From Chitinophaga pinensis (GTDB lineage Bacteria; Bacteroidota; Bacteroidia; Chitinophagales; LD1): a DNA stretch of 40,715 nucleotides. Under the pieces are notes generated by a model that worked only from the letters and a program-made list of their open reading frames with translations, had not been told where the DNA came from and did no database searches. Both the position numbers and the translations under genes were made by a program. This document shows positions 16,396 to 26,464 of this stretch, in pieces. The stretch covers positions 1 to 40,715 of the forward strand of contig CAMBIM010000004.1 of the NCBI GenBank assembly GCA_945867505.1, given 5' to 3'. Each line of letters begins with the position of its first letter. The first letter of the stretch is position 1.

Positions 16396-19300
16396 TTAAT
16401 GAACGACTAATTTTTGTAACAGTTTGTCGTTGTTGTATTTTACCCGCACAAAGTATTCTCCAGCACGTAACAATCTAACCGGCAAGTTGTAATCGGTTCT
16501 TCCTACAGGTAAATCAAGCACTTCTTCTTGGGTTACGGTTCTTCCCAGTAGGTCAACTATATCAATACTTACCTTTCCGGCTTTAGGTAATATCAAACCT
16601 AAATAAGCACTTCCTCGTGCCGGGTTAGGAGATGGACCAACCAATTGCAACACTCCGTTTAGCGAAACGCATTCGCGGTTGTTTTCTAAAGTAATTTCCT
16701 CTTCGCCATTGTTTATGCTTTTAGCTTCTACGCACACATACGATTTTGCATCAGCAGCAGCTACAACAAAATTTGCATTGAAGCGGTATTCCTTTGCTTC
16801 TCCTGCTTGAATAATACTATCCCAGTTTTCGCTTATTACTCCCCCGCTACCAATAGTTGCATAAAGTTTAGTGGTCGTAATTAAGCGAGTTCCTTCATTA
16901 TGTAAATAGGCAGCAACCGAAACTAAAACTGTTCCATCCGTCAATGGTGTTTCATCAGTAATTACAGCATCTACCGAAATATCTAAATCGGTTTTAACCA
17001 CGCTAATGCTTCGGGTCAAAGAATCTTGGCAACCATAATCGTTGGTTGCCACCAGTTTAATTTGGAAAGTATCGTTGGTAAAATAAGTATGAGCAGGAGC
17101 AACCACATTATCGCCAACTGCATCGCCAAAATTCCAAAAATAAGAACTGGCACTAACACTTTGGTTGCTGAAGTTTACATTAAGCGGTGCATCGCCATAA
17201 AGCGGAGTAAACGAAAAAGCAGCTTTAGGATTTGGTGCTACATAAACCGTATGGCTGGCAGAATCTTTACAGCCACTTTGCGAAGTAAGCACCAGCTTTA
17301 CAGTATAGTTTCCTGTATCGGCAAAGTAATGTTGCGGATATTGTCCAGTGTAATTTGTGCCGCCAATTTTCCATTTCCAGATATTTGTTGCTTCCAGTGT
17401 TACCGAACTATCCAGTGGCGTGTAGTAATTATCCTCGCAGCTAATTAAATCGCCAAATATGGCATCAGGCGATTGATAAATGCGCAACATTTTACTTACA
17501 GAATCTACACAGCCAATAGCGTTTTGAATTTGCAGCGTAACTGTTTTATTGCCAGCGGTGGTGTATTTATGTTTCAGATTTTCTTTGGTAGAAAAATAAT
17601 TGTCACCGGTGTTCCAAAGCCACGATACAATAGAAAACGAAGAAGTAACATCCGTCAACAAAGTAGAATCACCTAAGCAAACATTTTCGAAATTAAAATC
17701 TGCCGAAAGTGCGGCAAATGCTTCTATTGAATCTTTTTTGGTGTTGGTGCAACCATCACTATTAGTTGTTTTTAGAATCACCTGATATTTGCCTTGTATT
17801 GGGAAAGCAAATCTGGGATTCTTAAATATGGAAGAATCGAGATTGGCAAAGTGCCAGTTCCAAGCAGTTATGGAAGCTACTGGAGAGCTAAAATCAGAAA
17901 ACTGTGTTTCGGCTAAAGCACAAGAAACCTTTGACTGAAAAGTAGTTTGCGGCTTTAAGTATACGGGTAAGTTTTTTGTAATGGTATTTACACATCCCGA
18001 ATCGGTATAAGTCGCCAATGAAACAGAATATGTTCCATTAGTTGCAAACAGATGCGTAACGTTACGGGAAGAATCAAGAACTCCGGTACCAAAATCCCAT
18101 GTCCATAAAACAATGGCATTGCCTGCCGGTGGCGTAGAATCGCCTAAGAAAAAAACAGTATCGGTAGCGCAAAGTATGGGGTTGGCGAAATCTACTGTTG
18201 GTGCTATACCTTTTATGTTTACAAAAATGGTGTCTTTAGCAATACAGCTATTACTGTTTTGTGCAGTTACAGAATAGTTTCCTGGAGTGTTTATCACCGT
18301 TTCGTTTGTGGTGTCGCCATTCGACCAAACAATAGAGGTCAACGAATCGGGATAAATAAAGTTCAACCTATTACCTGCACAAAAAGAAGTATCGACCCCC
18401 AAACTCGTTGTAGGAAATGCATCAACAACTACCTGAACTGGAGCAGAAGAAAAATTGCAGTTAAAAGCATCGCGTATAGTTACCGAGTAAGTGCCCGGTG
18501 TTTTAATAGCTATTTTGTTAGTTGTGGCAGCATTAGACCAAGTAAACTGAAAACCTGTAGCCGGATAACCAGTGTTCCACACCAAAGAATCTCCAGAACA
18601 TAAAAATGCAGGGCTTGGCAATTGGTTGAAAGTAATTTGCGGACGAACTCGAGTAGTGTCTGAAGAGGTATAGCCAAAAGCATCGGTAGCACGAACCCAA
18701 TAAGTGCCAAGGCTAGTCACATTAATGCTGGCCGTAGTTGCACCAGTTGACCATAAGTAGGAAACATAGCAACCACCTATTGGAGCTAAGTTCGCACTTA
18801 CACAAAATTTATTGAAAATAGTATCGGCTCCTAAATCTACCGGTGGTGCAAATTTGTAGCGTAAGTATTGTTCAGCTAAATTTCTGTCTGTAGCACTCAA
18901 AGAATTATTGTAAAGCACAATTTCTCCAACATCACCCAAATATGGAAGACCTCCTGGGTTATCAGTTCTTTTCCCCAATGTACCTAATGTAACACCTGAA
19001 ACGTTGCTACAATTTGTATTGGTTAAGGAGGCCGAAGGTAACTCAACACCGTTTCTGAAAACATGGTTTTTTTCCGTAGCAAACACACCAAACCCCAAAA
19101 CTTGGGAACTTGGTAGACATGTATAGAGGCATTCCGCACTGCTTCCCTGATAGCTTCCAAAACCACCCGAGTAATAGCTTGCTGCTGCACACAAACCATT
19201 GTTTACCCCGCCAACAATATATTGCATTAAGTTGGCACTTGTCGCGTAGCTTCTTACCATCAAAGCAGTATAATCTGAAAGAAATGGAAGTGGCGTAAAG

Positions 19301-19854
19301 TTAAGATGGCTTACTTGGGCAGCGTTGTTTATGCCATTAAAACGAACTACTGGTTTATTGCAAAGTTGAGGGCTAGTTACCAACGTTGGTTTATTAGCAT
19401 TGGTTGATTGGGTTGCTATTAAAGCTGAAGAACTTAAATCGCTCCATTGCGAAACTGCCCCGCCAGAGGCAGTAACGTTTTTTGCGGCATCAAACCACAT
19501 AACCAAACCTGCAAGTTGCGAAGGCTTAAACACAGAAAAATTTCTACTATACGACCATGCTGATGCACTAGTCCCTTGAAAAGCTCTCACGCGCCAATAG
19601 TAGGTATTGCCAAATGCCAACACCGTTTGGCTACTTATAGCCGCAGAGGTAGGATTGTAAACCACATTATTGAAAAGAGAATCAGACGCAACCTGTAACT
19701 CGTATGTAGTAGCACTGTCTACCACATTCCATTTAAATAAGATATTAGAGTCTGAAGTAACAAAATTATTTTTGGGAGTTACCAGCCTGTATTGTTGCGC
19801 TAAGCCAACACTACAGCAAAAAACGAAAATCAGTAGTTGTAAAATCTTTTTCAT
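16396..19854 (-). CDS. Large secreted multidomain protein (Fn3-like, LamG-like, Ig-like/PKD repeats) with type IX secretion C-terminal sorting domain
   Basis: Start set at MKKILQLLIFVFCCSVGLAQ (ORF track extends to 19935). Repeated WxWxFG/D and YxV PKD-type motifs; C-terminus VGPSPNPARGSAYLGLILPKAGKVSIDIVDLLGRTV...LRAGEYFVRVKYNNDKLLQKLVVH. Confidence 0.88.
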   Translation of the reverse strand: MKKILQLLIFVFCCSVGLAQQYRLVTPKNNFVTSDSNILFKWNVVDSATTYELQVASDSLFNNVVYNPTSAAISSQTVLAFGNTYYWRVRAFQGTSASAWSYSRNFSVFKPSQLAGLVMWFDAAKNVTASGGAVSQWSDLSSSALIATQSTNANKPTLVTSPQLCNKPVVRFNGINNAAQVSHLNFTPLPFLSDYTALMVRSYATSANLMQYIVGGVNNGLCAAASYYSGGFGSYQGSSAECLYTCLPSSQVLGFGVFATEKNHVFRNGVELPSASLTNTNCSNVSGVTLGTLGKRTDNPGGLPYLGDVGEIVLYNNSLSATDRNLAEQYLRYKFAPPVDLGADTIFNKFCVSANLAPIGGCYVSYLWSTGATTASINVTSLGTYWVRATDAFGYTSSDTTRVRPQITFNQLPSPAFLCSGDSLVWNTGYPATGFQFTWSNAATTNKIAIKTPGTYSVTIRDAFNCNFSSAPVQVVVDAFPTTSLGVDTSFCAGNRLNFIYPDSLTSIVWSNGDTTNETVINTPGNYSVTAQNSNSCIAKDTIFVNIKGIAPTVDFANPILCATDTVFFLGDSTPPAGNAIVLWTWDFGTGVLDSSRNVTHLFATNGTYSVSLATYTDSGCVNTITKNLPVYLKPQTTFQSKVSCALAETQFSDFSSPVASITAWNWHFANLDSSIFKNPRFAFPIQGKYQVILKTTNSDGCTNTKKDSIEAFAALSADFNFENVCLGDSTLLTDVTSSFSIVSWLWNTGDNYFSTKENLKHKYTTAGNKTVTLQIQNAIGCVDSVSKMLRIYQSPDAIFGDLISCEDNYYTPLDSSVTLEATNIWKWKIGGTNYTGQYPQHYFADTGNYTVKLVLTSQSGCKDSASHTVYVAPNPKAAFSFTPLYGDAPLNVNFSNQSVSASSYFWNFGDAVGDNVVAPAHTYFTNDTFQIKLVATNDYGCQDSLTRSISVVKTDLDISVDAVITDETPLTDGTVLVSVAAYLHNEGTRLITTTKLYATIGSGGVISENWDSIIQAGEAKEYRFNANFVVAAADAKSYVCVEAKSINNGEEEITLENNRECVSLNGVLQLVGPSPNPARGSAYLGLILPKAGKVSIDIVDLLGRTVTQEEVLDLPVGRTDYNLPVRLLRAGEYFVRVKYNNDKLLQKLVVH

Positions 19855-19959
19855 TCTTAAAAATCCTTTGATATGAAAATAAATGAAATTGATGATTTGT
19901 GAATTAAAAACGACTGTATTTTTTACAGCCAACACAGAACCTGTCTAATTTAGAATAAA

Positions 19960-21204
19960 TCAGCCCAATCTTTCTTTGCTATGCAACAACGCCTTGTAGA
20001 TAGTGTGATACTTTTCAACACCCTTTTCAAGCGAATAATATTTTACTGCGCCAGCTATTATTTGTTCGCTATTCAATCGGTTTGCGATTAGGTCCGTTAC
20101 TGTCTTTTGATAATCTGCTGTAGAAAAATTATTTACTATAAACCCCGAATTTGTATCTGCTAGAATTTCATCTACATCGCCAACGCCAGCATTGCAAACA
20201 TAAGGAATACCCATACCCATTATTTCGCCCTGTTTAGTAGGCGATGAAGCTCTCTTTGAAAACACCGGTTTAATAAAGAAAATTGAAACAGATGATAATG
20301 ACAGATATGTAGGAACTAATGAATGAGGTGCGGGAGTGATGATAAATTTATCTGCGGGGATTTTTTTTTCTGCTGCTTTATTAAGAACTAGAGAAGCGGG
20401 TTCGTTGGTAACGAATAAAAATTTTGCGTTTGGTTTTTTTTCTAAAAAATACTTAAAAAATTCCAACATCTCATCCAGCATATACCAAGTGCCAACGCTA
20501 CCTAGGTAGCTCAATACAAAATCATTTTCTTGAATAGAAAATTGAGCTCGTAACTCCTGAAGTTTTGCTTTATTAATTCGTGCGGGGGAGAATTTCTCTA
20601 AATCGGCACAGCAAGGAATAACCTGAATAGGAATAGGCTGATTCGGAATTTCATTCCAAGATTGAATTTCGCGCTTACCGTTTTCAGTTAAGCTAATGGT
20701 ATAATCTGCATTAGATAGAAACTCCTTTTCTTTCCGTTTAAAAAAATCATAAACCATTTTATAAAGCGGATTGTGCAACTTCCATAAGCCGCCATCCACT
20801 CGTTCATCGGCATAAAAACCTCGCATATCAAAAATGAATTTCACGCCAAACTTCTCCTTCATAGCTAAACCAATCAACGCAGAAATGTAACTGCGGCAAT
20901 GTACCACGCTAAAGCCTTTTTTACCATGCAACTCAAATGCTTTATCTCGCATTCTTATTACATCATAAATGGTAGAAAGTATGGGAGGGCTTTTAGTATA
21001 GGCTAGCGGTACCCAATCAATATTACTTTTTTTTAGCAGAGCCGAAATTTGGTTACTCGATTTTTCAAAACGTTCCTTCTTTTCAAAACTAATAAGTGTA
21101 AAATGAAACCCTAGTTTTGAAAGGCCTTGCAAATACGGAATTACTTGGCTTTGCCCAAGTGGGTCAGTCATTCCATCATAACTCATGTAAAGTACTTCTG
21201 TCAT
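19960..21204 (-). CDS. Glycosyltransferase (GT4-like)
   Basis: 414 aa; YDGMTDPLGQSQVIPYLQGLSKLGFHFTLISFEK, VVHCRSYISALIG, FSKRASSPTKQGEIMGMGIPYVCNAGVGDVDEIL. ATGA overlap with the upstream gene. Confidence 0.88.
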   Translation of the reverse strand: MTEVLYMSYDGMTDPLGQSQVIPYLQGLSKLGFHFTLISFEKKERFEKSSNQISALLKKSNIDWVPLAYTKSPPILSTIYDVIRMRDKAFELHGKKGFSVVHCRSYISALIGLAMKEKFGVKFIFDMRGFYADERVDGGLWKLHNPLYKMVYDFFKRKEKEFLSNADYTISLTENGKREIQSWNEIPNQPIPIQVIPCCADLEKFSPARINKAKLQELRAQFSIQENDFVLSYLGSVGTWYMLDEMLEFFKYFLEKKPNAKFLFVTNEPASLVLNKAAEKKIPADKFIITPAPHSLVPTYLSLSSVSIFFIKPVFSKRASSPTKQGEIMGMGIPYVCNAGVGDVDEILADTNSGFIVNNFSTADYQKTVTDLIANRLNSEQIIAGAVKYYSLEKGVEKYHTIYKALLHSKERLG

Positions 21205-23051
21205 TTAGCATTTGCTTTTATCCACCGGTGCAGTAAAATCAAAGCCCAAATTCTATTAAACAAATAATCTTCGCCCTTTTCAAAGCGTGTAACCAGTGCA
21301 GCTACCCTTTCAAAATTTACAGTATTGCAAGTAGTTACGGTTTCTTCGCTCAAATATTTTTCAATCAAGTAATGCAAATCTGTTTTAAGCCATTTAGCTA
21401 AAGGGATAGAAAACCCCCATTTAGGGCGATTGAAAAATTCTTTTGGCACGTAATCGTATAATACTTCCTTAAGTAAATATTTGGCCACACCATTTTTCTT
21501 TTTTAAATCCTCTGAAAGATTCAATGCAAATTCTACTATCCTAAAGTCTAAAAATGGAGTGCGAGTTTCTAGAGAAAACTGCATGGTCGCAATATCTACT
21601 TTCACCAGTAATTCATCTTTTAAATAATACTTTATATCGAACAATGCTTGCTCTTCGGCTGCCGATAATTTTCTTTTTGTGTGAAATTTTTCATCAAACA
21701 AAACCTCGTGCTTAAAATCCGGCTTTAGCAAATCCTTCAACTCGTTTTCGCAAAAAAGATATTGCTCTTGCGAAAAAATGTGACTCTTTTTATGTATCTC
21801 GTTTTTATAATTGAAGACTTGTGCGCCTCGCTTATAACGGTCGCTAAATTGCGAAAGCGCAAATGCAAGCGGCTGTCGGAATGCTTTTACCAAAGGATTG
21901 TTCAGCCGCTTAGCCCAATCGTAAGAGCCATAACCCATAAATAGTTCATCGCCACCATCGCCACTTAAAGTCATAGTTACATGTTGGCGCGCTAATTTAG
22001 AAACCAACATGGTTGGCAGTGGCGATGAATCGACATACGGCTCATCATACACCGTCATCATTCTATCCACCAATTCAATAGCATCGTTTTCGGTAACTCT
22101 AAATTCATGATGCTCTGTGCCCAGATACTGCGAAACCTTTTTGGCGTGTTCGCTTTCGTTAAACTTCGCTTCTTTAAAACCTATAGAAAAAGTCTTTACT
22201 GGTTTATCAGAAATACTCTGCGCAATAGCTGTAACGGCACTTGAATCAATGCCCCCGCTCAAAAAAGTTCCAAACGGCACATCGCTTATCATGCGGTAGC
22301 GAACTGAAGAAGTCAATAAATCTTTCAGTTCTTCCTTAGCTGATTTAAAGTCTGATTTTACTTGAGTAGTAATTTTTTCTTCTGGCTTCCAATAGCTAAT
22401 TATTTCAAACTTCTGTTCATCAAGTGTTGCAAAACTTCCTGCTGACAAGCGAAAAATAGAATTGTAAATAGTATGCGGTTCTGGAATGTAGCCTGCATAC
22501 AAAAAAGTGGAAACGGTTTTTTTGTTCAGCAGAACGTTTTCTGAAACAAATTTGCTTTTCAATAGTGATTTTATCTCTGAGCCAAAAGCAAATGTATTTT
22601 CGTTGTAGAAGTAGTAAAGCGGTTTTACGCCCAACCGGTCGCGGAAGAGAAATAGTTTTTTCTCTTGCTTATCGTAAATGGCAATGGCAAACATGCCGTT
22701 GAGCAAATGCACAAACTCAACTCCCCTTTTTTCAAATGCTTCAATAATAATTTCTGTATCGCTGGTGGTGCGCGTTGAAATGTTTAGCTGCTTGGCTATT
22801 TCTTTAAAATTGTAAACCTCGCCATTAAAAACCGTCACATACCTTTCGCTATGAGAAAACATAGGTTGGTTGGCTGCTTCGCTCAAGTCAATAATGCTCA
22901 ATCTACGGTGACCTAACCCAACAGTTTGCTCTTCGTTCAAAAAATAACCCGCAGCATCTGGTCCGCGATGGCTCATCACATCGGTCATAGAATGCAAATC
23001 GCTTTCACTTATTTTTTTTGAAGAAGAATAAAATCCCGCAATACCACACAT
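21201..23051 (-). CDS. asnB: Asparagine synthase (glutamine-hydrolysing) family amidotransferase
   Basis: 616 aa; N-terminal MCGIAGFYS and SHRGPDAAGYF (class II GATase), FNGEVYNF, PFGTFLSGGIDSSAV PP-loop, TLSGDGGDELFMGYG. Confidence 0.93.
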   Translation of the reverse strand: MCGIAGFYSSSKKISESDLHSMTDVMSHRGPDAAGYFLNEEQTVGLGHRRLSIIDLSEAANQPMFSHSERYVTVFNGEVYNFKEIAKQLNISTRTTSDTEIIIEAFEKRGVEFVHLLNGMFAIAIYDKQEKKLFLFRDRLGVKPLYYFYNENTFAFGSEIKSLLKSKFVSENVLLNKKTVSTFLYAGYIPEPHTIYNSIFRLSAGSFATLDEQKFEIISYWKPEEKITTQVKSDFKSAKEELKDLLTSSVRYRMISDVPFGTFLSGGIDSSAVTAIAQSISDKPVKTFSIGFKEAKFNESEHAKKVSQYLGTEHHEFRVTENDAIELVDRMMTVYDEPYVDSSPLPTMLVSKLARQHVTMTLSGDGGDELFMGYGSYDWAKRLNNPLVKAFRQPLAFALSQFSDRYKRGAQVFNYKNEIHKKSHIFSQEQYLFCENELKDLLKPDFKHEVLFDEKFHTKRKLSAAEEQALFDIKYYLKDELLVKVDIATMQFSLETRTPFLDFRIVEFALNLSEDLKKKNGVAKYLLKEVLYDYVPKEFFNRPKWGFSIPLAKWLKTDLHYLIEKYLSEETVTTCNTVNFERVAALVTRFEKGEDYLFNRIWALILLHRWIKANAK

Positions 23052-23092
23052 ACGAAATACAAAATTGGAATTTAGTAATACGAAATAGAACT

Positions 23093-24058
23093 CTATAAAT
23101 GGAACGGATGATTGCCTCCTTGCTGTTTTGCAAACGGATGATAATCGCCCTTTAAACCAATGGGTGTTTCTTTGCGAATAGTATAAGCAATTTCAATACT
23201 CGGCATGGCGTCTTTTACTGTAAAGCCGTTACCCTTTATAATCTCGCTATAACTAGTATTATGCAAATCGGTAAAGCCATCGCTAAATTCAATTTCCTGC
23301 CCTTCTAAATTCATAGAACGGTAGGTGCGCATATTTTTTTGCTTCGCACTTTCAGGCAAAGAGTTAGCATCTATACTTAAAAACCAACGCACTTTTGCTT
23401 TTGTAAATTCTAAATAACCAGCAGCCCGATCATGTGTATGTATATGAACAACGTTTTGTTTTATTTCTCCAAAAATCCATGTAAGCATATCGAAAAAATG
23501 GATGCCAATGTTTGTAGCAATACCTCCAGATTTTGAAATATCGCCTTTCCAACTTGTGTAATACCAATTGCCACGCGAAGTGATATAGGTTAAATCAAAT
23601 TCGAAAATCTTATCCTTTGGACTTTCTTCTACTTTCTTCTTTAGCGCAATAATATTTGGATGCAAACGCAGTTGCAGAATGTTATTGATTTTTTTGCCCG
23701 TTTCTTTTTCAAGGTCAATTAAGTTTTGCGCATTCCATGGATTAAGTACCAATGGTTTTTCGCAAACTACGTTTGCTCCGTTGCGCAAACCAAAGCGAAT
23801 GTGCGAATCATGTAAATAGTTTGGAGAGCAAACTGAAACAAAATCTATCTTAACGTTTTTACGTATTAGTTTATCAACATGTCTGTCAAAGCGCTCAAAC
23901 TCTACAAAAAAATCTGCATTCGGAAAATAACTATCCATTACTCCAACGCTATCGAATGGGTCGTAAGCAGCCAATAAATCGTTTCCGGTATCTTTAATTG
24001 CTTTTAAATGTCGCGGTGCTATATAACCTGATGCACCTATCAGTACAAAATTTTTCAT
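23093..24058 (-). CDS. Gfo/Idh/MocA oxidoreductase, WbpB/WlbA-like (UDP-N-acetylglucosaminuronate 3-dehydrogenase type)
   Basis: GASGYIAPRHLKAIKDTGNDLLAAYDPFDSVGVMDSYFPNADFFVEFERFDRH, VCEKPLVLNPWNAQNL, GGIATNIGIHFFDML. Confidence 0.85.
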   Translation of the reverse strand: MKNFVLIGASGYIAPRHLKAIKDTGNDLLAAYDPFDSVGVMDSYFPNADFFVEFERFDRHVDKLIRKNVKIDFVSVCSPNYLHDSHIRFGLRNGANVVCEKPLVLNPWNAQNLIDLEKETGKKINNILQLRLHPNIIALKKKVEESPKDKIFEFDLTYITSRGNWYYTSWKGDISKSGGIATNIGIHFFDMLTWIFGEIKQNVVHIHTHDRAAGYLEFTKAKVRWFLSIDANSLPESAKQKNMRTYRSMNLEGQEIEFSDGFTDLHNTSYSEIIKGNGFTVKDAMPSIEIAYTIRKETPIGLKGDYHPFAKQQGGNHPFHL

Positions 24059-24059
24059 T

Positions 24060-25163
24060 TCAATTTTGTTTATCGTTCATCAAAAAATCATTTACTTCTT
24101 TGGCAATTCTTTCAGAAGTTTTTCCATCCCAAAATTTTGGAATTGTTCCTTTTTTGTAGGTGCCGTTGTCAATAGAATCTAGAATGGCTACAAGCGTTTT
24201 CACCTCTAATTCGCACATCGTATTTGTTCCTTTAGTGACCGTAACAGGTCGTTCGGTGCTTTGACGAAGTGTTACGCAAGGCACACTCAAAAAAGTAGTT
24301 TCTTCCTGAACTCCACCAGAGTCGGTAATAACTGCTTTTGCATTTTTTACAAGTGAAATAAAATCAAGATAGCCGAGTGGCTCTGTTATAATAATGTTTT
24401 CGTTTTCAATTACATTTTCAAAACCAAATTCATGAAAGCGTTTTCTAGTGCGTGGATGAATAGGGAAAACTACTTTTCTCTTTTTCGAAATTTCAGTAAG
24501 AATCTCCGCTACTATCTTTAAATTTTGGGAATCGTCAACGTTTGCCGGCCGATGAAAAGTTACCAGGAAGTAATCATCAGCATTTATGTTTTTTCTGATT
24601 TCCGATTTATCTATTAACGGCATAAACGCCACCAAAGAATCAATCATGCTGTTTCCTACATAACGAATCTTTTTTGCGTTCTTATTTTCTTTCAGCAAAT
24701 TTTCTTCACCGCTAGGTTCTGTTACAAAAAACAACTCAGTTATGTTGTCAATCAAAATTCGGTTTACTTCTTCGGGCATAGTCATATCAAAACTACGCAA
24801 GCCACTTTCAATATGTGCTACCGGAATATTGTGGCGCGAAGCAACAAATGCGCAAGCAAACGAAGAATTTACATCGCCTGGTACCATTACCAAATCAGGT
24901 TTGTATTCAAGAAGAAACTCTTCAAATTTTTTCATGATTTGTGAAATCACTTCAATCTGACTTCCTTGATTAATATTTAAAAAAACATCAGGTGCTTTTA
25001 CTCCCAACTGCTGAAAGAAAATATCGTTCATGTTGTAATCGTAATGCTGACCGGTATGCAGTAATTTGTATTCAATAGCCGGATAGCCACGAAAACATCT
25101 TTCGAGTTGAGTTATCTTAATAAGGTTTGGGCGGGTACCTACACACACCAATACTTTTTTCAT
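24060..25163 (-). CDS. wecB: Non-hydrolysing UDP-GlcNAc 2-epimerase family (WecB/WbpI-like)
   Basis: GTRPNLIKITQLERCFRG, HTGQHYDYNMNDIFFQQL, PGDVNSSFACAF, HIESGLRSFDMTMPEEVNRILID, DSGGVQEETTFLSVPCVTLRQSTERPVT. Confidence 0.93.
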   Translation of the reverse strand: MKKVLVCVGTRPNLIKITQLERCFRGYPAIEYKLLHTGQHYDYNMNDIFFQQLGVKAPDVFLNINQGSQIEVISQIMKKFEEFLLEYKPDLVMVPGDVNSSFACAFVASRHNIPVAHIESGLRSFDMTMPEEVNRILIDNITELFFVTEPSGEENLLKENKNAKKIRYVGNSMIDSLVAFMPLIDKSEIRKNINADDYFLVTFHRPANVDDSQNLKIVAEILTEISKKRKVVFPIHPRTRKRFHEFGFENVIENENIIITEPLGYLDFISLVKNAKAVITDSGGVQEETTFLSVPCVTLRQSTERPVTVTKGTNTMCELEVKTLVAILDSIDNGTYKKGTIPKFWDGKTSERIAKEVNDFLMNDKQN

Positions 25164-25172
25164 GACGCGTAA

Positions 25173-26462
25173 TTATATTTTATCTAACAGTTCTGCTAAC
25201 CCTCCTGCCTGTTTTTGTCTCGAAAACTGTAATGCACTTTCATTTGTTACATCATTGGCTCTAAAGCTTCCTTTCAAATAACATCCGTATTCCTGTTTCA
25301 AAAAAGCAAATGTTTCGTCAATAGTTTTTGTGCAAATACCGCATTTGCTTTTCTGCACAATTTCTTCAATTGCTCCGCTGTCAGTCGGAGTAACTAAAAT
25401 AAAAGTTCCGCTGGCAATGTATTCATAAATCTTGCTGGCAATAATGCCGCTGTGTTCATCCCAAGCTACGTGAAGTAGCAAATGCGATTGTTTCTCAATT
25501 GCTAAAATTTTATTTCGTTCTATGCGCTCTGTGCATTCGTAATATTTTTCATAGCCTTTCATTACAGCCTCTATTCGCTGTTGCTGTGCTTTATAAAAGC
25601 TTAATCCTGGAAAAATAAGTTTTACAGAAACAGAAGGATTTTCGTCAATTAACCTTTTAAATGCCTCACAAAAAATTTCTATTTTTTGTCCATCGTAAAG
25701 TGTGCCTACATAGGTAATGGTGAATTCTTTGAACTTGCAGGATGTTGTAATTTCATCAAAATCTTCTGCTACAAAACCATTGTAAAGCGCATATCCTTTT
25801 TTGTTTACTAACGCACCTACATGGTTAGCAATTGGCTGCGAACTTGCAGTAACTAAAGAAGCAGTGCCTACCCATTTTTTTTCAAAGTGTGTTTCTAAAT
25901 AATTGATGACCTTATGAAGCCATCCTTTATTTATGAGATTTATTTCGCTGGTAGTCCAAGCATCGCGATAATCGGCAATCCATTTAATACCGGTTGCTTT
26001 GTTGAGCGTAAACGCAAACTTGAAAAGATTAAACGGGTTGCCCGTTACGACCATTTTTTTTATTTCTAAATTTTGCTTAACATAATTCAGTGCAAATTTT
26101 CCAATGTTGTTGTAAGGAATTATAAGATTGAAAAATGGTTGAAGCAGCAATTCAAAAAATGTCAGCATTTGCCGAATTGAATTGAACCGACTCTCTTTAT
26201 ACTTTACATAAATTTTATCGCGCAGGTTAGCTTTATACGGAAGATAAAAAACTTCGTAATTTTCAAAAACTTCATGCTTTATTTCGTTAGGAGTTGATTT
26301 GGAAACATCGCTTAAATGCGAAATTTTTTCGTCCCACCTTCTTGTAATTATTATTGGCTTATAGCCATAAGCAGAAAGATAGTTTGCCCATGATTGCGAA
26401 CGCTGTGCTGCCGTGAGATTACATGGAGGAAAGAAGTAAGAGAGTATCAACACTTTTTCCAT
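25173..26462 (-). CDS. Glycosyltransferase (GT4-like)
   Basis: 429 aa; MEKVLILSYFFPPCNLTAAQRSQSWANYLSAYGYKPIIITRRW, DYRDAWTTS, FTITYVGTLYDGQK, KIYEYIASGTFILVTPTDSGAIEEIV. Confidence 0.88.
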   Translation of the reverse strand: MEKVLILSYFFPPCNLTAAQRSQSWANYLSAYGYKPIIITRRWDEKISHLSDVSKSTPNEIKHEVFENYEVFYLPYKANLRDKIYVKYKESRFNSIRQMLTFFELLLQPFFNLIIPYNNIGKFALNYVKQNLEIKKMVVTGNPFNLFKFAFTLNKATGIKWIADYRDAWTTSEINLINKGWLHKVINYLETHFEKKWVGTASLVTASSQPIANHVGALVNKKGYALYNGFVAEDFDEITTSCKFKEFTITYVGTLYDGQKIEIFCEAFKRLIDENPSVSVKLIFPGLSFYKAQQQRIEAVMKGYEKYYECTERIERNKILAIEKQSHLLLHVAWDEHSGIIASKIYEYIASGTFILVTPTDSGAIEEIVQKSKCGICTKTIDETFAFLKQEYGCYLKGSFRANDVTNESALQFSRQKQAGGLAELLDKI

Positions 26463-26464
26463 TC

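Noticed and set aside
17026-18710. Several antisense ORFs (60-140 aa) within the T9SS multidomain gene
   Set aside because: No recognisable domain; they mirror repetitive PKD/Ig coding sequence.
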